A stretch of 64,000 nucleotides of DNA from Bosea vaviloviae (GCF_001741865.1 NZ_CP017147.1:1975001-2039000), one strand, 5' to 3'. Numbered from the stretch's first letter, positions 49,957 to 58,975 are shown. Notes: generated by a model from the letters alone, not told the origin. A program made the numbers and translations.

Positions 49957-50928
49957 ATGAGCATCATCACACGCCGCCGCGCCATCGCCGGTTTCGTCGC
50001 CACCTCGCTTGCCCTGGGCGCCACATCCGTCTTCGCGCAGGCCCCCAAGGAAATCCGCATCGACTACGCGACCTATAACCCCGTCAGCCTCGTGCTGAAG
50101 GAGCGCGGCATCCTCGAAAAAGCGCTCGCCCCCGAGGGCATCGCCGTGCGCTGGGTTCAGTCGGCCGGCTCCAACAAGGCGCTCGAATTCCTCAATGCCG
50201 GTTCGCTCGATTTCGGCTCGACCGCCGGCGCGGCAGCCCTGATCGGAAAGATCAACGGCAACCCGATCAAGTCGATCTATGTCTATTCGCGCCCGGAATG
50301 GACGGCCCTGGTCACCGGCGCCAAGAGCGAGATCACCAAGGTCGCCGACCTCAAGGGCAAGCGCGTTGCCGTGACGCGGGGCACCGACCCGCATATCTTC
50401 CTGGTCAGGGCGCTGGCCGAGGCCAAGCTGACCGAGAAGGACGTCAAGCTCGTCCTGCTGCAGCATGCCGATGGCCGCCTCGCTCTGGAGCGCGGCGATG
50501 TCGACGCCTGGGCAGGACTTGACCCGCTGATGGCGGCGGCCGAGGTCGAGAGCGGCGCAAAACTCTTCCACCGCAAGGCTGAGGACAACACCTGGGGCAT
50601 CCTCAATGTCCGCGAGGCCTTCGCCAGGGAAAACCCGGCCCTCGTGCGCAAGGTCATTGCCGCCTATGAGGAGGCGCGCACCTATGCGCTCGCCAATCCG
50701 GCCGAGCTGAAGAAGACGCTGGTCGACTACACCAAGCTCTCCGACGTCGTGATCGAGCGCCAGCTCACCCGCACCGAGCTGACGCATTCCAGCATCGGCC
50801 AGGCGCAAGCCGATACGATCATCGCTGCCGGCCTCGCCCTGAAGGAAGCCGGCGTGCTGCCCGCGACGACCGACATCAAAGCGGCCGTCGACGATCTGCT
50901 CGACCGGCGCTTCGCCGCGACGAACTGA
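49957..50928 (+). CDS. ssuA: Aliphatic sulfonate-type ABC transporter, binding protein
   Basis: This 323-residue periplasmic protein has a signal starting TRRRAIAGFVATSLALGATS, cut after VFA. IRIDYATYNPVSLVLKERG follows, then GSNKALEFLNAGSLDFGST and DLKGKRVAVTRGTDPHIFL. It belongs to the SsuA/TauA/NrtA group; sulfonate is the most likely ligand, but nitrate- or taurine-type ligands cannot be excluded. It is the first gene of a three-gene operon. No desulfonating monooxygenase (ssuD) is in the window. Confidence 0.88.
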   Translation: MSIITRRRAIAGFVATSLALGATSVFAQAPKEIRIDYATYNPVSLVLKERGILEKALAPEGIAVRWVQSAGSNKALEFLNAGSLDFGSTAGAAALIGKINGNPIKSIYVYSRPEWTALVTGAKSEITKVADLKGKRVAVTRGTDPHIFLVRALAEAKLTEKDVKLVLLQHADGRLALERGDVDAWAGLDPLMAAAEVESGAKLFHRKAEDNTWGILNVREAFARENPALVRKVIAAYEEARTYALANPAELKKTLVDYTKLSDVVIERQLTRTELTHSSIGQAQADTIIAAGLALKEAGVLPATTDIKAAVDDLLDRRFAATN

Positions 50929-50943
50929 GGCGGTCGAGGCGCG

Positions 50944-51786
50944 ATGAGCCCGCTGGAGATCGCGGCCGCGACGCAGGCGAAAACCCCGGGCTCGCCCGGC
51001 GCCAGCTCTCGTCGCCCCGGCTCTCGTCGCCTCGGTCTCGCCGGCTGGCTGCTGCCGATCGCGCTCGCCGCGCTCTGGGAGCTTCTGGTCCGGGCCGGCA
51101 TCGCCAATGGCCGGCTGATGCCGCCGCCCAGCGTGGTCGGGCGGACGCTCTGGGGCCTGGCGGCCTCGGGTGAGCTCCTGACCCATGTCACGGCGACGCT
51201 CTGGCGCGTCGCCGCCGGCTTCGGGCTGGGAGCGGGCGTCGCCACGGTTCTGGGTGCATTGACGGGGGCTCTACCCGTCGCGCGCGGCTTGCTCGACCCG
51301 ACGCTTCAGGCGCTGCGCGCGATCCCCTCGATTGCCTGGGTGCCGCTGTTCATCCTGTGGTTCGGCATTTTCGAGGCCTCGAAGGTCGCGCTGATCGCGG
51401 TCGGCGTGTTCTTCCCGGTCTATCTCGGGGTGGCGGCCGCGATCCAGGGCATCGATCGCAAGATCGTCGAGGTCGGTCGCGTCTTCCGGCTCGGCCGGCT
51501 CGCCATGGTCCGGCGCGTCCTGCTGCCGGCGATCCTGCCGGCCTGGTTCACCTCGCTGCGCTCGGGCCTCGGCCTCGGCTTCATGTTCGTGGTCGCAGCC
51601 GAGATCATGGGCGCGAGCGAAGGCCTCGGCTACCTGCTCGTGGACGGCCAGCAGCTCGGCCGCCCCGACACCATCATCGCGGCCATCATCAGCTTCGCCG
51701 TACTCGGCAAGCTGGCCGACGGGCTGCTGCTCGCCATTACGCGGCCCTTCCTCGCCTGGCAGGATCTCGGCCGCGACACGCTCTGA
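50944..51786 (+). CDS. ssuC: Sulfonate-type ABC transporter, permease
   Basis: This 280-residue inner-membrane permease has six helices and the ATPase-contact loop around LYLGVAAAIQGIDRKIVEVG..FRLG. The N-terminal cytoplasmic part contains a doubled 15 bp unit (51006-51035) giving SRRPGSRRLG. ALRAIPSIAWVPLFILWFG is typical of SsuC/TauC. It follows ssuA by 15 bp and precedes ssuB by 12 bp. Confidence 0.92.
   Translation: MSPLEIAAATQAKTPGSPGASSRRPGSRRLGLAGWLLPIALAALWELLVRAGIANGRLMPPPSVVGRTLWGLAASGELLTHVTATLWRVAAGFGLGAGVATVLGALTGALPVARGLLDPTLQALRAIPSIAWVPLFILWFGIFEASKVALIAVGVFFPVYLGVAAAIQGIDRKIVEVGRVFRLGRLAMVRRVLLPAILPAWFTSLRSGLGLGFMFVVAAEIMGASEGLGYLLVDGQQLGRPDTIIAAIISFAVLGKLADGLLLAITRPFLAWQDLGRDTL
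51006..51035 (+). repeat. 2 x 15 bp tandem duplication in ssuC
   Basis: CTCTCGTCGCCCCGG and CTCTCGTCGCCTCGG, one mismatch, encode SRRPG and SRRLG in the N-terminal tail. The frame is kept. Confidence 0.85.
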
Positions 51787-51798
51787 AAGGCATCCCCG

Positions 51799-52581
51799 AT
51801 GCTGAGCTTCGAGACCCTCTCGAAAACCTATGCCGACGGCACGCGTGCCTTGTCGGCGATCTCCGCCAGCGTGGCGGCGGGCGAGATCCTCGCCCTTGTC
51901 GGCGGCTCTGGCTGCGGCAAGACCACCCTGCTGCGCTTGATCGCGGGCCTCGACCGGCCGAGCGCCGGGCGCATCCTGCTCGATGGCGAGGCGATCCATG
52001 AACCGCGCGCCGATGTCGGGGTGATCTTCCAGGAGCCGCGATTGTTTCCCTGGCTCAGCGTCACCGACAATGTCGCTTTCGGGCTCTCGCATCTCTCCGC
52101 CTTCGAGCGCGAGGGGCTGGTGACCAATGCGCTCGTCCGGGTCGGGCTCGCCGGCTATGAGAAACGCTGGCCGCGCGAGCTCTCCGGCGGCCAGCAGCAG
52201 CGTGTCGCCATCGCCCGGGCGCTGATCACCCGGCCGAAGCTGCTGCTGATGGACGAGCCGTTCTCGGCGCTCGACGCCACGACGCGCGCGAGCCTGCACG
52301 GCCATCTGCTGGCGCTCTGGCAGGAAAGCCGGCCGACCGTGGTGATGGTCACGCATGATGTCGAGGAGGCGGTGACCCTGGCCGACCGCATCATCGTGAT
52401 GCAGCCCAAGCCCGGCCGCATCTTCGACGAGCTCGACAATCCGCTTGCCCGCCCGCGCGATCGGCTCTCGCCCTCCTTCGAGGCGAGCAAGCGCGAGGTT
52501 TTGCGCACGCTTGATCGTTCGCTGCGCGACGAGGAGCCGCAGCAGCACAAGACCGCCGAGACGGCGGGGATGTGGTGGTAA
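51799..52581 (+). CDS. ssuB: Sulfonate-type ABC transporter, ATP-binding protein
   Basis: The 260-residue ATPase has Walker A LVGGSGCGKTTLLRLIAG, the signature ELSGGQQQRVAIARAL and Walker B LLLMDEPFSALD. The H-loop is MVTHDVEEAVTLADR. It powers the permease encoded just upstream. The family tag SsuB/TauB is clear; the precise substrate follows that of ssuA. The gene is followed by 100 bp before an OsmC protein gene. Confidence 0.93.
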   Translation: MLSFETLSKTYADGTRALSAISASVAAGEILALVGGSGCGKTTLLRLIAGLDRPSAGRILLDGEAIHEPRADVGVIFQEPRLFPWLSVTDNVAFGLSHLSAFEREGLVTNALVRVGLAGYEKRWPRELSGGQQQRVAIARALITRPKLLLMDEPFSALDATTRASLHGHLLALWQESRPTVVMVTHDVEEAVTLADRIIVMQPKPGRIFDELDNPLARPRDRLSPSFEASKREVLRTLDRSLRDEEPQQHKTAETAGMWW

Positions 52582-52682
52582 GGCGCTGCCCGGCTCTGGC
52601 CTGATCCGGTCGGCAGCATTATCTGCGACGGGCATCGTCGCTTGTCTTGAGAAGCGATGCTTATCCTGAGAAGGTTGAAACC

Positions 52683-53192
52683 ATGGACATCACAGCCCTG
52701 CGCGCCCTCCAGGCCCCGCTCAAGGACCAGTATCGCGAGACGCCCGATGCGGCCGTCATCACGCTGAAGGCGCGGGGCGAGCTCGACGACCAGCACATCG
52801 CCTGCAAGGTCGAGACCGGCCGCGCCATCGCGCTTGCCGGCCTGCATCCGGCGACTGGCGGTTCCGGTGCCGAGCTCTGCTCCGGCGATATGCTGCTGGA
52901 GGCGCTCGTTGCCTGCGCCGGCGTGACGCTGAAGGCGGTCGCGACCGCGCTCGAGATCGACTTGAAGAAGGGCACTGTCCGGGCCGAGGGCGATCTCGAT
53001 TTCCGCGGCACGCTCGGCGTCGCCAAGGACGCGCCCGTCGGCTTCAAGGCGATCCGCCTCTCCTTCGACGTCGAGACCGACGCCCCGCAGGAGAAGCTTG
53101 ACACGCTGCTGAAGCTGACCGAGCGCTATTGCGTGGTGTTCCAGACCTTGAACGTCAAGCCGGAGCTCTCAGCGGCGCTGACGCGCGGCTGA
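52683..53192 (+). CDS. OsmC family protein
   Basis: This 169-residue OsmC/Ohr-fold protein has the two reactive cysteines in LLEALVACAGVTLKAVATAL and LTERYCVVFQTLN. The family reduces organic peroxides; this subgroup (YhfA-like) is less studied. ATG 52683 is used with a GAGAAGG ribosome site; an upstream in-frame extension is unlikely. It may or may not be cotranscribed with ssuB. Confidence 0.87.
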   Translation: MDITALRALQAPLKDQYRETPDAAVITLKARGELDDQHIACKVETGRAIALAGLHPATGGSGAELCSGDMLLEALVACAGVTLKAVATALEIDLKKGTVRAEGDLDFRGTLGVAKDAPVGFKAIRLSFDVETDAPQEKLDTLLKLTERYCVVFQTLNVKPELSAALTRG

Positions 53193-53288
53193 CGCTAGGG
53201 TAGTTGCCGCAGCGTTCGCTCAGCGGATCGTGATCCGGGCCGGGCGAGATGGCGGGAGCCGGTCACGTCTTCGCAGACTAAAAGTTTG

Positions 53289-53339
53289 AGAGCATTGCTC
53301 CAGCGAAAAACCGGTGCCCACTTTTTTGCGCAATGCTCT
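53289..53339. repeat. AGAGCATTGC inverted repeat
   Basis: AGAGCATTGC and GCAATGCTCT form 10 bp arms around GAAAAACCGGTGCCCACTTT. The core is shared with repeats at 42309 and 58274. It ends 17 bp before the hydrolase ATG, so the AAGGAAGGA ribosome site begins right at its edge. Confidence 0.88.
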
Positions 53340-53355
53340 GAAGGAAGGACGCTCC

Positions 53356-54357
53356 ATGCGTATCGCCACCGCAGCCGCCATTCTGTTCGCCCTGGCAGCG
53401 CCGGCCAGCGCCCAGCAAGCGGGCGTTGCCGCCTATGGGCCCCGGTTGGAAGGCTTCGATTACGCCTATCCGGTCAAGATCCACGGCTTCACCTCGCAGC
53501 GTCAGCCGCTCGAGATGGCCTATCTCGACATTCCGGCGAGCGGCCAGGCGAATGGTCAGACCGTCATGCTGCTGCATGGCAAGAATTTCTGCGCCGGAAC
53601 CTGGGACGCGACCATCAAGGTCCTGACGCAGGCCGGCTACCGCGTCGTGGCGCCCGACCAGATCGGCTTCTGCAAATCATCTAAGCCGCCGGGTTACCAG
53701 TTCAGCTTTCAGCAATTGGCGGCCAATACGGCGGGGCTGCTGAAGGAACTCGGCATTCAGCGCGTCATCGTTGTGGGGCATTCAATGGGCGGCATGCTCG
53801 CGGCCCGCTATGCGCTGATGTATCCTGGGACGGTCGAGCGCCTCGTGCTGGTCGATCCGCTCGGGCTCGAGGACTGGCAGGCGAAGGGCGTTCCCTATGC
53901 CACGCTCGACGCGGCCTTTCAGGGCGAGCTGAAGACCAGCTCCGAGAGCATCAAGGCCTATCAGCAGCGCTTCTACTACAACGGCAACTGGAAGCCCGAA
54001 TACGACCAATGGGTCGCGATGCTCGCGGGGATGTATGCCGGCGACGGCAAGCAGGCCGTCGCCTGGAATCAGGCGCAGACCTCCGACATGGTCTTCACCC
54101 AGCCGGTCGTCCATGAATTCCCGAATATCCAGGTGCCGACGACCCTGATGATCGGCGGCAAGGACCGCACCGCTCCGGGAGCCAACCGCGCCACGCCCGA
54201 GCTGCAGAAGACGCTCGGCCTCTATCAACAGCTTGGACGGGAGGCCGCCAAGGCCATTCCCAATGCGCGGCTCGTCGAATTCCCCGAACTTGGCCACTCC
54301 CCGCAGGTCGAGGCGCCCGAGGAGTTTCACAAGGCGCTGCTCCAGGTACTCAGGTAA
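53356..54357 (+). CDS. Secreted alpha/beta hydrolase
   Basis: The 333-residue protein has a signal peptide (RIATAAAILFALAAPASA, cut before QQ) and an alpha/beta hydrolase fold. The oxyanion region is TVMLLHGKNFCAGTWDATI, the nucleophile Ser lies in VIVVGHSMGGMLAARYAL, and the catalytic His is in FPELGHSPQVEAPEEF. The acid is probably the Asp of MIGGKDRTAP. Periplasmic esterase or epoxide-hydrolase-like; the substrate is unknown. The stop codon lies in a short 18 bp tandem duplication. Confidence 0.87.
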   Translation: MRIATAAAILFALAAPASAQQAGVAAYGPRLEGFDYAYPVKIHGFTSQRQPLEMAYLDIPASGQANGQTVMLLHGKNFCAGTWDATIKVLTQAGYRVVAPDQIGFCKSSKPPGYQFSFQQLAANTAGLLKELGIQRVIVVGHSMGGMLAARYALMYPGTVERLVLVDPLGLEDWQAKGVPYATLDAAFQGELKTSSESIKAYQQRFYYNGNWKPEYDQWVAMLAGMYAGDGKQAVAWNQAQTSDMVFTQPVVHEFPNIQVPTTLMIGGKDRTAPGANRATPELQKTLGLYQQLGREAAKAIPNARLVEFPELGHSPQVEAPEEFHKALLQVLR

Positions 54358-54378
54358 GGGCAGCTGCTCAAGTAAGGG
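54349..54378 (+). repeat. 18 bp-period duplication around the hydrolase stop
   Basis: CTCAGGTAAGGG and CTCAAGTAAGGG stand 18 bp apart with one mismatch; each contains a TAA. The first TAA is the stop of the hydrolase gene. Confidence 0.75.
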
Positions 54379-54401
54379 TTAGAGCGCCGGCGAGGCCAGG
54401 C

Positions 54402-55589
54402 TCACTCCGCCGCGGCCTTCAGCGCCAGCCCCTTGGCGAAGGGCAGCGTCGGTTCGGCTGCCTTGGCGTCGTCGAATTCAAGCGCGCCGATCCTCTCGCC
54501 GCGGCTGGCGATCTTGCCGGCCGAGGTACGGATGCCGGAGACATCCTCCTGGGCCTGGCGGAAATGCTGGTCGAGTTTCTCGGCCCGGTCGCCAAGGCGG
54601 CGCACATCGGCGAGCAGCTTGCCGACTTCGGACTGGATCACCTGCGCCTCCTCGCGCATGCGGGCGTCGCGCACCAGCGACTGCATCAACTGGATCGCGA
54701 GCGCCAGCAGCGAGGGCGAGACGATCATGATCCGGGCGCGATGCGCCTTCTGGATCACATCGTCGAAATGCTCGTGCAGATCGGCATAGATCGATTCCGA
54801 CGGCACGAAGAGCAGGGCCAGATCCTGCGTCTCGCCCGGCAGGAAGTAACGCTCGGCGATGTCCTTCACATGCACGCCGACATCATTGCGGACGCGCACG
54901 CCTGCCGCCTTCTTCGCCTCGTCGCCGCGCGCCTCGCGCAGCATGGTGAAGCTTTCCAGCGGGAATTTCGCGTCGATCACCAGGCCGCGCCCGTCGCCGG
55001 GCAGCGTCACCATGCAGTCGGGCCGCTTGCCGTTGGAGAGTTGGGGCTGGAAGGCGAAGAAGGCGGCGGGCAGCCCGTCGCGGATGATCGCTTCCATGCG
55101 ACCCTGGCCATAGGCGCCGCGGGCCTGCTTGTTCGAGAGCACATCCTTCAGCGTCACCACCTCGGAGGTGAGGTCGGTCAGGTTCTTCTGGGCGGAGTCG
55201 ATGACGGCGAGCCGCTCCTGCAATTTGCCGAGGCTCTCCGAGGTCTGGCGGACATTCTGCTCCAGCCCGGCGCCGACCTGCTGGCGCAAACCATCCATCC
55301 GCTCGGCGACGAGGCGGGCGAGATCGCCCTGCCGCGTCGAGAGGATCTCGGCCATCGACTGCAGGCGGCCTGACAGCTCTGCCTGGCTGCGGTTCATTTC
55401 GGCGACCTTGTCGTCCATCTCGCGGGCGCGCTCAGTCGCCATGGCGGCCTCGAGCGCGCGCCGTGAGGCGCCGCGCCAGGACGAGACGACGACCAGCACG
55501 AGCAGGAGGAGACTCAAGCCGGCGAAGCCGAGCGCGGCCTCGGCCCAGGTCACGGGACGGTCGAGCAGGATGAAGGCGATCTCTTTCAT
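54402..55589 (-). CDS. rmuC: DNA recombination protein RmuC homologue
   Basis: This 395-residue protein has one N-terminal membrane helix ([20 protein letters not shown]), then a long coiled coil (about residues 40-160). The RmuC nuclease-like domain has [17 protein letters not shown], then [14 protein letters not shown] and [19 protein letters not shown]. RmuC limits DNA inversions in E. coli; the mechanism is unresolved. It is divergent from def, with 114 bp between the starts. Confidence 0.92.
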   Translation of the reverse strand: MKEIAFILLDRPVTWAEAALGFAGLSLLLLVLVVVSSWRGASRRALEAAMATERAREMDDKVAEMNRSQAELSGRLQSMAEILSTRQGDLARLVAERMDGLRQQVGAGLEQNVRQTSESLGKLQERLAVIDSAQKNLTDLTSEVVTLKDVLSNKQARGAYGQGRMEAIIRDGLPAAFFAFQPQLSNGKRPDCMVTLPGDGRGLVIDAKFPLESFTMLREARGDEAKKAAGVRVRNDVGVHVKDIAERYFLPGETQDLALLFVPSESIYADLHEHFDDVIQKAHRARIMIVSPSLLALAIQLMQSLVRDARMREEAQVIQSEVGKLLADVRRLGDRAEKLDQHFRQAQEDVSGIRTSAGKIASRGERIGALEFDDAKAAEPTLPFAKGLALKAAAE

Positions 55590-55703
55590 CGGAAGAGCCT
55601 AGCAGATTCGGGTGATGATTCCGAACGAAAGCGGAACAGTTTGACCGCTTGCGTACAAGTGCTTATGTCGCGGCAACCTCGAAAAATTCCGCGCAGAGCC
55701 CCC

Positions 55704-56225
55704 ATGGCCATTCGTCCACTCGTTATCCTGCCCGATTCCGTCCTGCGTCAGGTTTCTGCGCCGGTCGATACGATCACTCCCGAGATCAAGACGCTCGCCG
55801 CCGACATGCTGGCGACGATGTATGACGCGCCCGGCATCGGGCTCGCCGCGATCCAGATCGGTGTGCCCAAGCGCATCGTGACGATCGATCTCTCGAAGAG
55901 CGATGACGAGGAGAAGGTCCCGATGGTCTTCGTCAATCCGGAGGTGATCTGGACCTCCGAGGAGATGAGCACCCATGAGGAGGGCTGCCTCTCGATCCCC
56001 GAATATTACGAGGAGATCGAAAGGCCAGCTTCGATCAAGCTCCGCTATATGGATCTCGACGGAAAGACCCAGGAGATTGCCGCCGAGGGCCTGCTCGCCA
56101 CCTGCCTGCAGCATGAGGTCGACCATCTCAACGGCGTGCTGTTCATCGATTATCTGTCGCGGCTGAAGCGCGAGCGCGTGACCAAGCGCTTCGCCAAGGT
56201 CGCCAAGCGCGAAAGCGCGGCGTGA
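55704..56225 (+). CDS. def: Peptide deformylase
   Basis: Def removes the formyl group from new proteins. The 173-residue product has motif 1 [10 protein letters not shown], motif 2 [13 protein letters not shown] with the metal Cys, and motif 3 [17 protein letters not shown] with the two metal His and the catalytic Glu. The ATG at 55704 begins [18 protein letters not shown]. fmt follows after 34 bp, the usual order. Confidence 0.97.
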   Translation: MAIRPLVILPDSVLRQVSAPVDTITPEIKTLAADMLATMYDAPGIGLAAIQIGVPKRIVTIDLSKSDDEEKVPMVFVNPEVIWTSEEMSTHEEGCLSIPEYYEEIERPASIKLRYMDLDGKTQEIAAEGLLATCLQHEVDHLNGVLFIDYLSRLKRERVTKRFAKVAKRESAA

Positions 56226-56259
56226 GTGCAAAGGCTACGGTTGGGGTCATGTTCAGCGT

Positions 56260-57189
56260 ATGAGCTTACGCGTCATCTTCATGGGCACGCCCGATTTCGC
56301 CGTGCCGACCCTGACCGAGATCATCGGGCAAGGCCACGAGGTCGTGTCCTGCTACACCCGCGCCCCGGCGCAGGCTGGGCGGGGGCTCGATCTCAAGCCG
56401 TCGCCGGTGCAGCGCGCGGCCGAGCGCTTCGGCATCCCCGTCTTCACGCCCAAGACCCTGAAATCGGAAGAGGCGCTCGAGACCATCGCCTCGCATCAGG
56501 CCGATGTCGCGGTCGTCGTCGCCTATGGCATGATCCTGCCCCAGGCGATCCTCGATCTGCCGGAGCTCGGCTGCCTGAACCTGCACGCCTCGCTGCTGCC
56601 GCGCTGGCGCGGCGCGGCTCCGCTCCAGCGTGCCGTCATGGCCGGCGACGCCGAGAGCGGCGTCTGCGTCATGAAGATGGAAGCCGGCCTCGACACCGGC
56701 CCCGTTGGCATGGTCGAGAGCTTGATGATCGGCCCGGACATGACGGCGGGCGAATTGCACGACCGGCTGGCGCCGCTGGGCGCGGATCTGATGGTGCGCG
56801 CGCTGGCGGCACTCGGCCGCGGCGGCTTGCGCTTCACGCCGCAGCCGGAGGAGGGCGTGAGCTACGCCGCCAAGATCGGCAATGCCGAGGCGAAGCTGAA
56901 CTGGGCGCGCCCGGCCAAGCAGGTTCATGACCTCGTGCGTGGTCTCTCGCCCTTTCCCGGTGCTTTCGCCGAGATCGATCTCGGCAAGGGCCCGGAGCGA
57001 TTGAAGATCTTGCGCACGGCGCTGGCGGGTGGGGCGGCCGAGCCCGGCACCTTGCTCGACGGCGAGGGCACCGTCGCTTGCGCGGAGGGCGCGGTGAAGC
57101 TGCTGCAGGTCCAGCGCGCCGGCGGGCGACCTGTCACCGGGGCGGAATTCCTGCGTGGGACGAAGCTTACGGCCGGCGCGAAGCTCTAG
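56260..57189 (+). CDS. fmt: Methionyl-tRNA formyltransferase
   Basis: Fmt formylates initiator Met-tRNA. The 309-residue product has [18 protein letters not shown], the formyl-folate site [20 protein letters not shown] and the Asp of [14 protein letters not shown]. The C-terminal domain has [14 protein letters not shown]. Its TAG stop (57187-57189) is the first three bases of a dispersed repeat. truA follows beyond the repeats. Confidence 0.97.
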   Translation: MSLRVIFMGTPDFAVPTLTEIIGQGHEVVSCYTRAPAQAGRGLDLKPSPVQRAAERFGIPVFTPKTLKSEEALETIASHQADVAVVVAYGMILPQAILDLPELGCLNLHASLLPRWRGAAPLQRAVMAGDAESGVCVMKMEAGLDTGPVGMVESLMIGPDMTAGELHDRLAPLGADLMVRALAALGRGGLRFTPQPEEGVSYAAKIGNAEAKLNWARPAKQVHDLVRGLSPFPGAFAEIDLGKGPERLKILRTALAGGAAEPGTLLDGEGTVACAEGAVKLLQVQRAGGRPVTGAEFLRGTKLTAGAKL

Positions 57190-57252
57190 AGCGTTTTCGA
57201 GCGAAGTGGACACCGGTTCGCGTGAAGAAAACGCGTCAAAACAAGGAGCTAG
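57187..57252 (+). repeat. TAGAGCGTTTTC dispersed repeat, copy 4, overlapping the fmt stop
   Basis: TAGAGCGTTTTCGAGCGAAG, GGACACCGGTTCGCGTGAAG, AAAACGCGTCAAAACAAGGA, ending GCTAG. The first TAG is the fmt stop. It is followed at 57250 by a second element. Confidence 0.92.
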
Positions 57253-57290
57253 AGCATTTTCGCGATTCGTAGAAACGCGGAAATGCTCTA
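57250..57290. repeat. TAGAGCATTT hairpin repeat
   Basis: TAGAGCATTT and AAATGCTCTA are 10 bp inverted ends around CGCGATTCGTAGAAACGCG. It is joined directly to the repeat copy at 57187, sharing CTAG. The rest of the gap to truA (57291-57347) looks like a third, diverged unit with GCCCGAAAACC. Confidence 0.88.
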
Positions 57291-57347
57291 GAGTATGAGC
57301 ATGACGTTGCCCGAAAACCGCCGTGCATTGTTCGGCATCAGGCTCTG

Positions 57348-58085
57348 ATGCCGCGCTACAAGCTCGTCATCGAATATGATGGCACGCCGTTCTCGGGCTG
57401 GCAGCGCCAGCTCAACGGGCCGTCGGTGCAGCAGAGTGTCGAGGAATCGATCGAAGGCTTCTGCGGTCATGCCGTGCGCCTGCATTGCGCCGGCCGCACC
57501 GATGCCGGGGTGCATGCGACGCATCAGGTCGCCCATGTCGATCTCGACAAGGACTGGCGCAGCGACGTCGTGCGCGACGCGACCAATGCGCGGCTGAAGC
57601 ACCTGCCTGTCGCCGTCGTCAGCGCAGAGATCGTGCCCGGCGATTTCGACGCCCGCATCTCGGCAAAGCGGCGCTATTACATCTACCGTATCCTCGACCG
57701 CCGCGCCCAGCCGGCGCTCGATCGCGACAGGCTCTGGCATGTTCCGATCAGGCTCGATCACGAGGCGATGGACCGCTCGGCCAAGGCCCTGCTGGGCCAT
57801 CACGACTTCACGACCTTCCGCGCCGCCGAATGCCAGGCCAACAGCCCGATGCGCACGCTCGACCGCTTCGACGTCCGGCGCGAGGGAGCCGAGATCGTGG
57901 CCTATGTCCATGCCCGCTCCTTCCTGCATCATCAGGTCCGCTCCATGGTCGGCTGCCTGAAGATGGTCGGGGCCGGGCGTTGGCCGGAAAACAAGCTCGG
58001 CAAGGTCCTGGCGGCGCGCGACCGCTCGCAATGCGCGGCGCTGGCGCCGCCCTCGGGGCTCTATCTGGCGGGCGTGGATTACTAG
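57348..58085 (+). CDS. truA: tRNA pseudouridine synthase A
   Basis: TruA makes pseudouridine at positions 38-40 of tRNAs. The 245-residue product starts PRYKLVIEYDGTPFSGWQRQ. The catalytic Asp lies in HCAGRTDAGVHATHQVAHV, and KRRYYIYRIL and HHDFTTFRAAECQA with YVHARSFLHHQVRSMVG complete the family motifs. The TAG stop at 58083-58085 is again the start of a TAGAGC repeat. Confidence 0.97.
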   Translation: MPRYKLVIEYDGTPFSGWQRQLNGPSVQQSVEESIEGFCGHAVRLHCAGRTDAGVHATHQVAHVDLDKDWRSDVVRDATNARLKHLPVAVVSAEIVPGDFDARISAKRRYYIYRILDRRAQPALDRDRLWHVPIRLDHEAMDRSAKALLGHHDFTTFRAAECQANSPMRTLDRFDVRREGAEIVAYVHARSFLHHQVRSMVGCLKMVGAGRWPENKLGKVLAARDRSQCAALAPPSGLYLAGVDY

Positions 58086-58111
58086 AGCAGCATGACCTGA
58101 TTTGGAAACAC

Positions 58112-58264
58112 CGCCGTCATTCCAGAGCGATCCGCAGGATCGAGCCCTGAACCCATAACCACGGAGTTGCAAGATCGGGTGCTACCGCCGTCGCGCCTTA
58201 CCCGTCCCCACCTGAGGATATGGGTTCCAGGCTCAGGCCTTCGGCCTGCCCCGGAATGACGGCG
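58112..58264. repeat. 153 bp element with 12 bp terminal inverted repeats
   Basis: CGCCGTCATTCC and GGAATGACGGCG are perfect inverted ends. Inside, CTGAACCCATA pairs with TATGGGTTCCAG and there is a hairpin GCAGGCCGAAGGCCTG on the minus strand. No coding capacity. Same style as 13212-13331; MITE-like. Confidence 0.88.
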
Positions 58265-58273
58265 TGGTTCCAG

Positions 58274-58322
58274 TAGAGCAGGGTGCGAAAAACCGGTTCC
58301 CGCTTTTTTGCACCCTGCTCTA
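58274..58322. repeat. TAGAGCAGGGTGC inverted repeat over the next gene's stop
   Basis: TAGAGCAGGGTGC and GCACCCTGCTCTA are 13 bp perfect arms around GAAAAACCGGTTCCCGCTTT. On the minus strand its first TAG is the stop codon of the membrane protein gene at 58320. Confidence 0.93.
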
Positions 58323-58907
58323 GAAGCCCCACAGCCCCAGCAGCCGCGCGAGGCCAAACTGGCCAAGGAAGCTGGCGCAGACGATCGTCATGGCGAGGCC
58401 ATGCTCCGCGCCGAGCGTCACCTTGGCGGCGGCGTAGCGCAGCCGCGCCACGATCGCCGCGAAGGCGAGCCATTGCATCGCGGCGATCTCGGGCGTCGAC
58501 CAGCCGATCGCATGCACGGCGGCCGGGACCGCCAGCAGGCCGGCCGAGAGGATCTCAGTCCAGTTCCAGGCGATGATGAAGCCCGACAGGGCAGGGGAGC
58601 GCGTGAGATGCGGGGCGAGCGCGACGAGCAGCGCCGGCACGCAGAGGAAGGCGGCGGCCTGCGAGGCGATGACGGCGATCACCAGCGGCGCCGAATGAAA
58701 CAAGCCATCGCTATTGGGAAGGCCGGCGATGCTCCGTTCGGCAGCGAGCACCGCGACCATCGCCGGCAGCGTCAGCACGGCTGCGCCATAGGAACGCAGG
58801 AAGCCCTCGCTCGACAAATCGAGTTCCGGCAGCGCTTTGGCGCCCTGGGACATCAGACGCCACGAGCCGCGCAGAGAGCGCGCCACATCATCGGCAGCAA
58901 GCGCCAT
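58320..58907 (-). CDS. Membrane protein of unknown function
   Basis: The 195-residue protein has four or five hydrophobic stretches, among them SYGAAVLTLPAMVAVLAAE, LVIAVIASQAAAFLCVPAL and NWTEILSAGLLAVPAAVHA. A family with known function is not recognised. The ATG at 58907 has a TGGAG ribosome site; a TTG seven codons upstream is less likely. An operator-like palindrome lies 23 bp ahead. The stop is in a repeat. Confidence 0.72.
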   Translation of the reverse strand: MALAADDVARSLRGSWRLMSQGAKALPELDLSSEGFLRSYGAAVLTLPAMVAVLAAERSIAGLPNSDGLFHSAPLVIAVIASQAAAFLCVPALLVALAPHLTRSPALSGFIIAWNWTEILSAGLLAVPAAVHAIGWSTPEIAAMQWLAFAAIVARLRYAAAKVTLGAEHGLAMTIVCASFLGQFGLARLLGLWGF

Positions 58908-58929
58908 GGCCGACACTCCAATGATCAAT

Positions 58930-58947
58930 CTTAGACTTTCGTCTAAG
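58930..58947 (-). promoter_or_regulatory. Palindrome CTTAGAC-TTTC-GTCTAAG upstream of the membrane gene
   Basis: Perfect 7 bp arms with a 4-base centre, 23-40 bp before the ATG at 58907 and 28 bp after the dapE stop. Without a T-tract it looks more like a repressor site than a terminator. Confidence 0.5.
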
Positions 58948-58975
58948 ACTCATATTGGCATGCCGGCCGCGATGG

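Noticed and set aside
54564..55373. A 269-codon plus-strand frame opposite rmuC
   Set aside because: Shadow of rmuC; the opposite strand carries the coiled coil and RmuC domain motifs.
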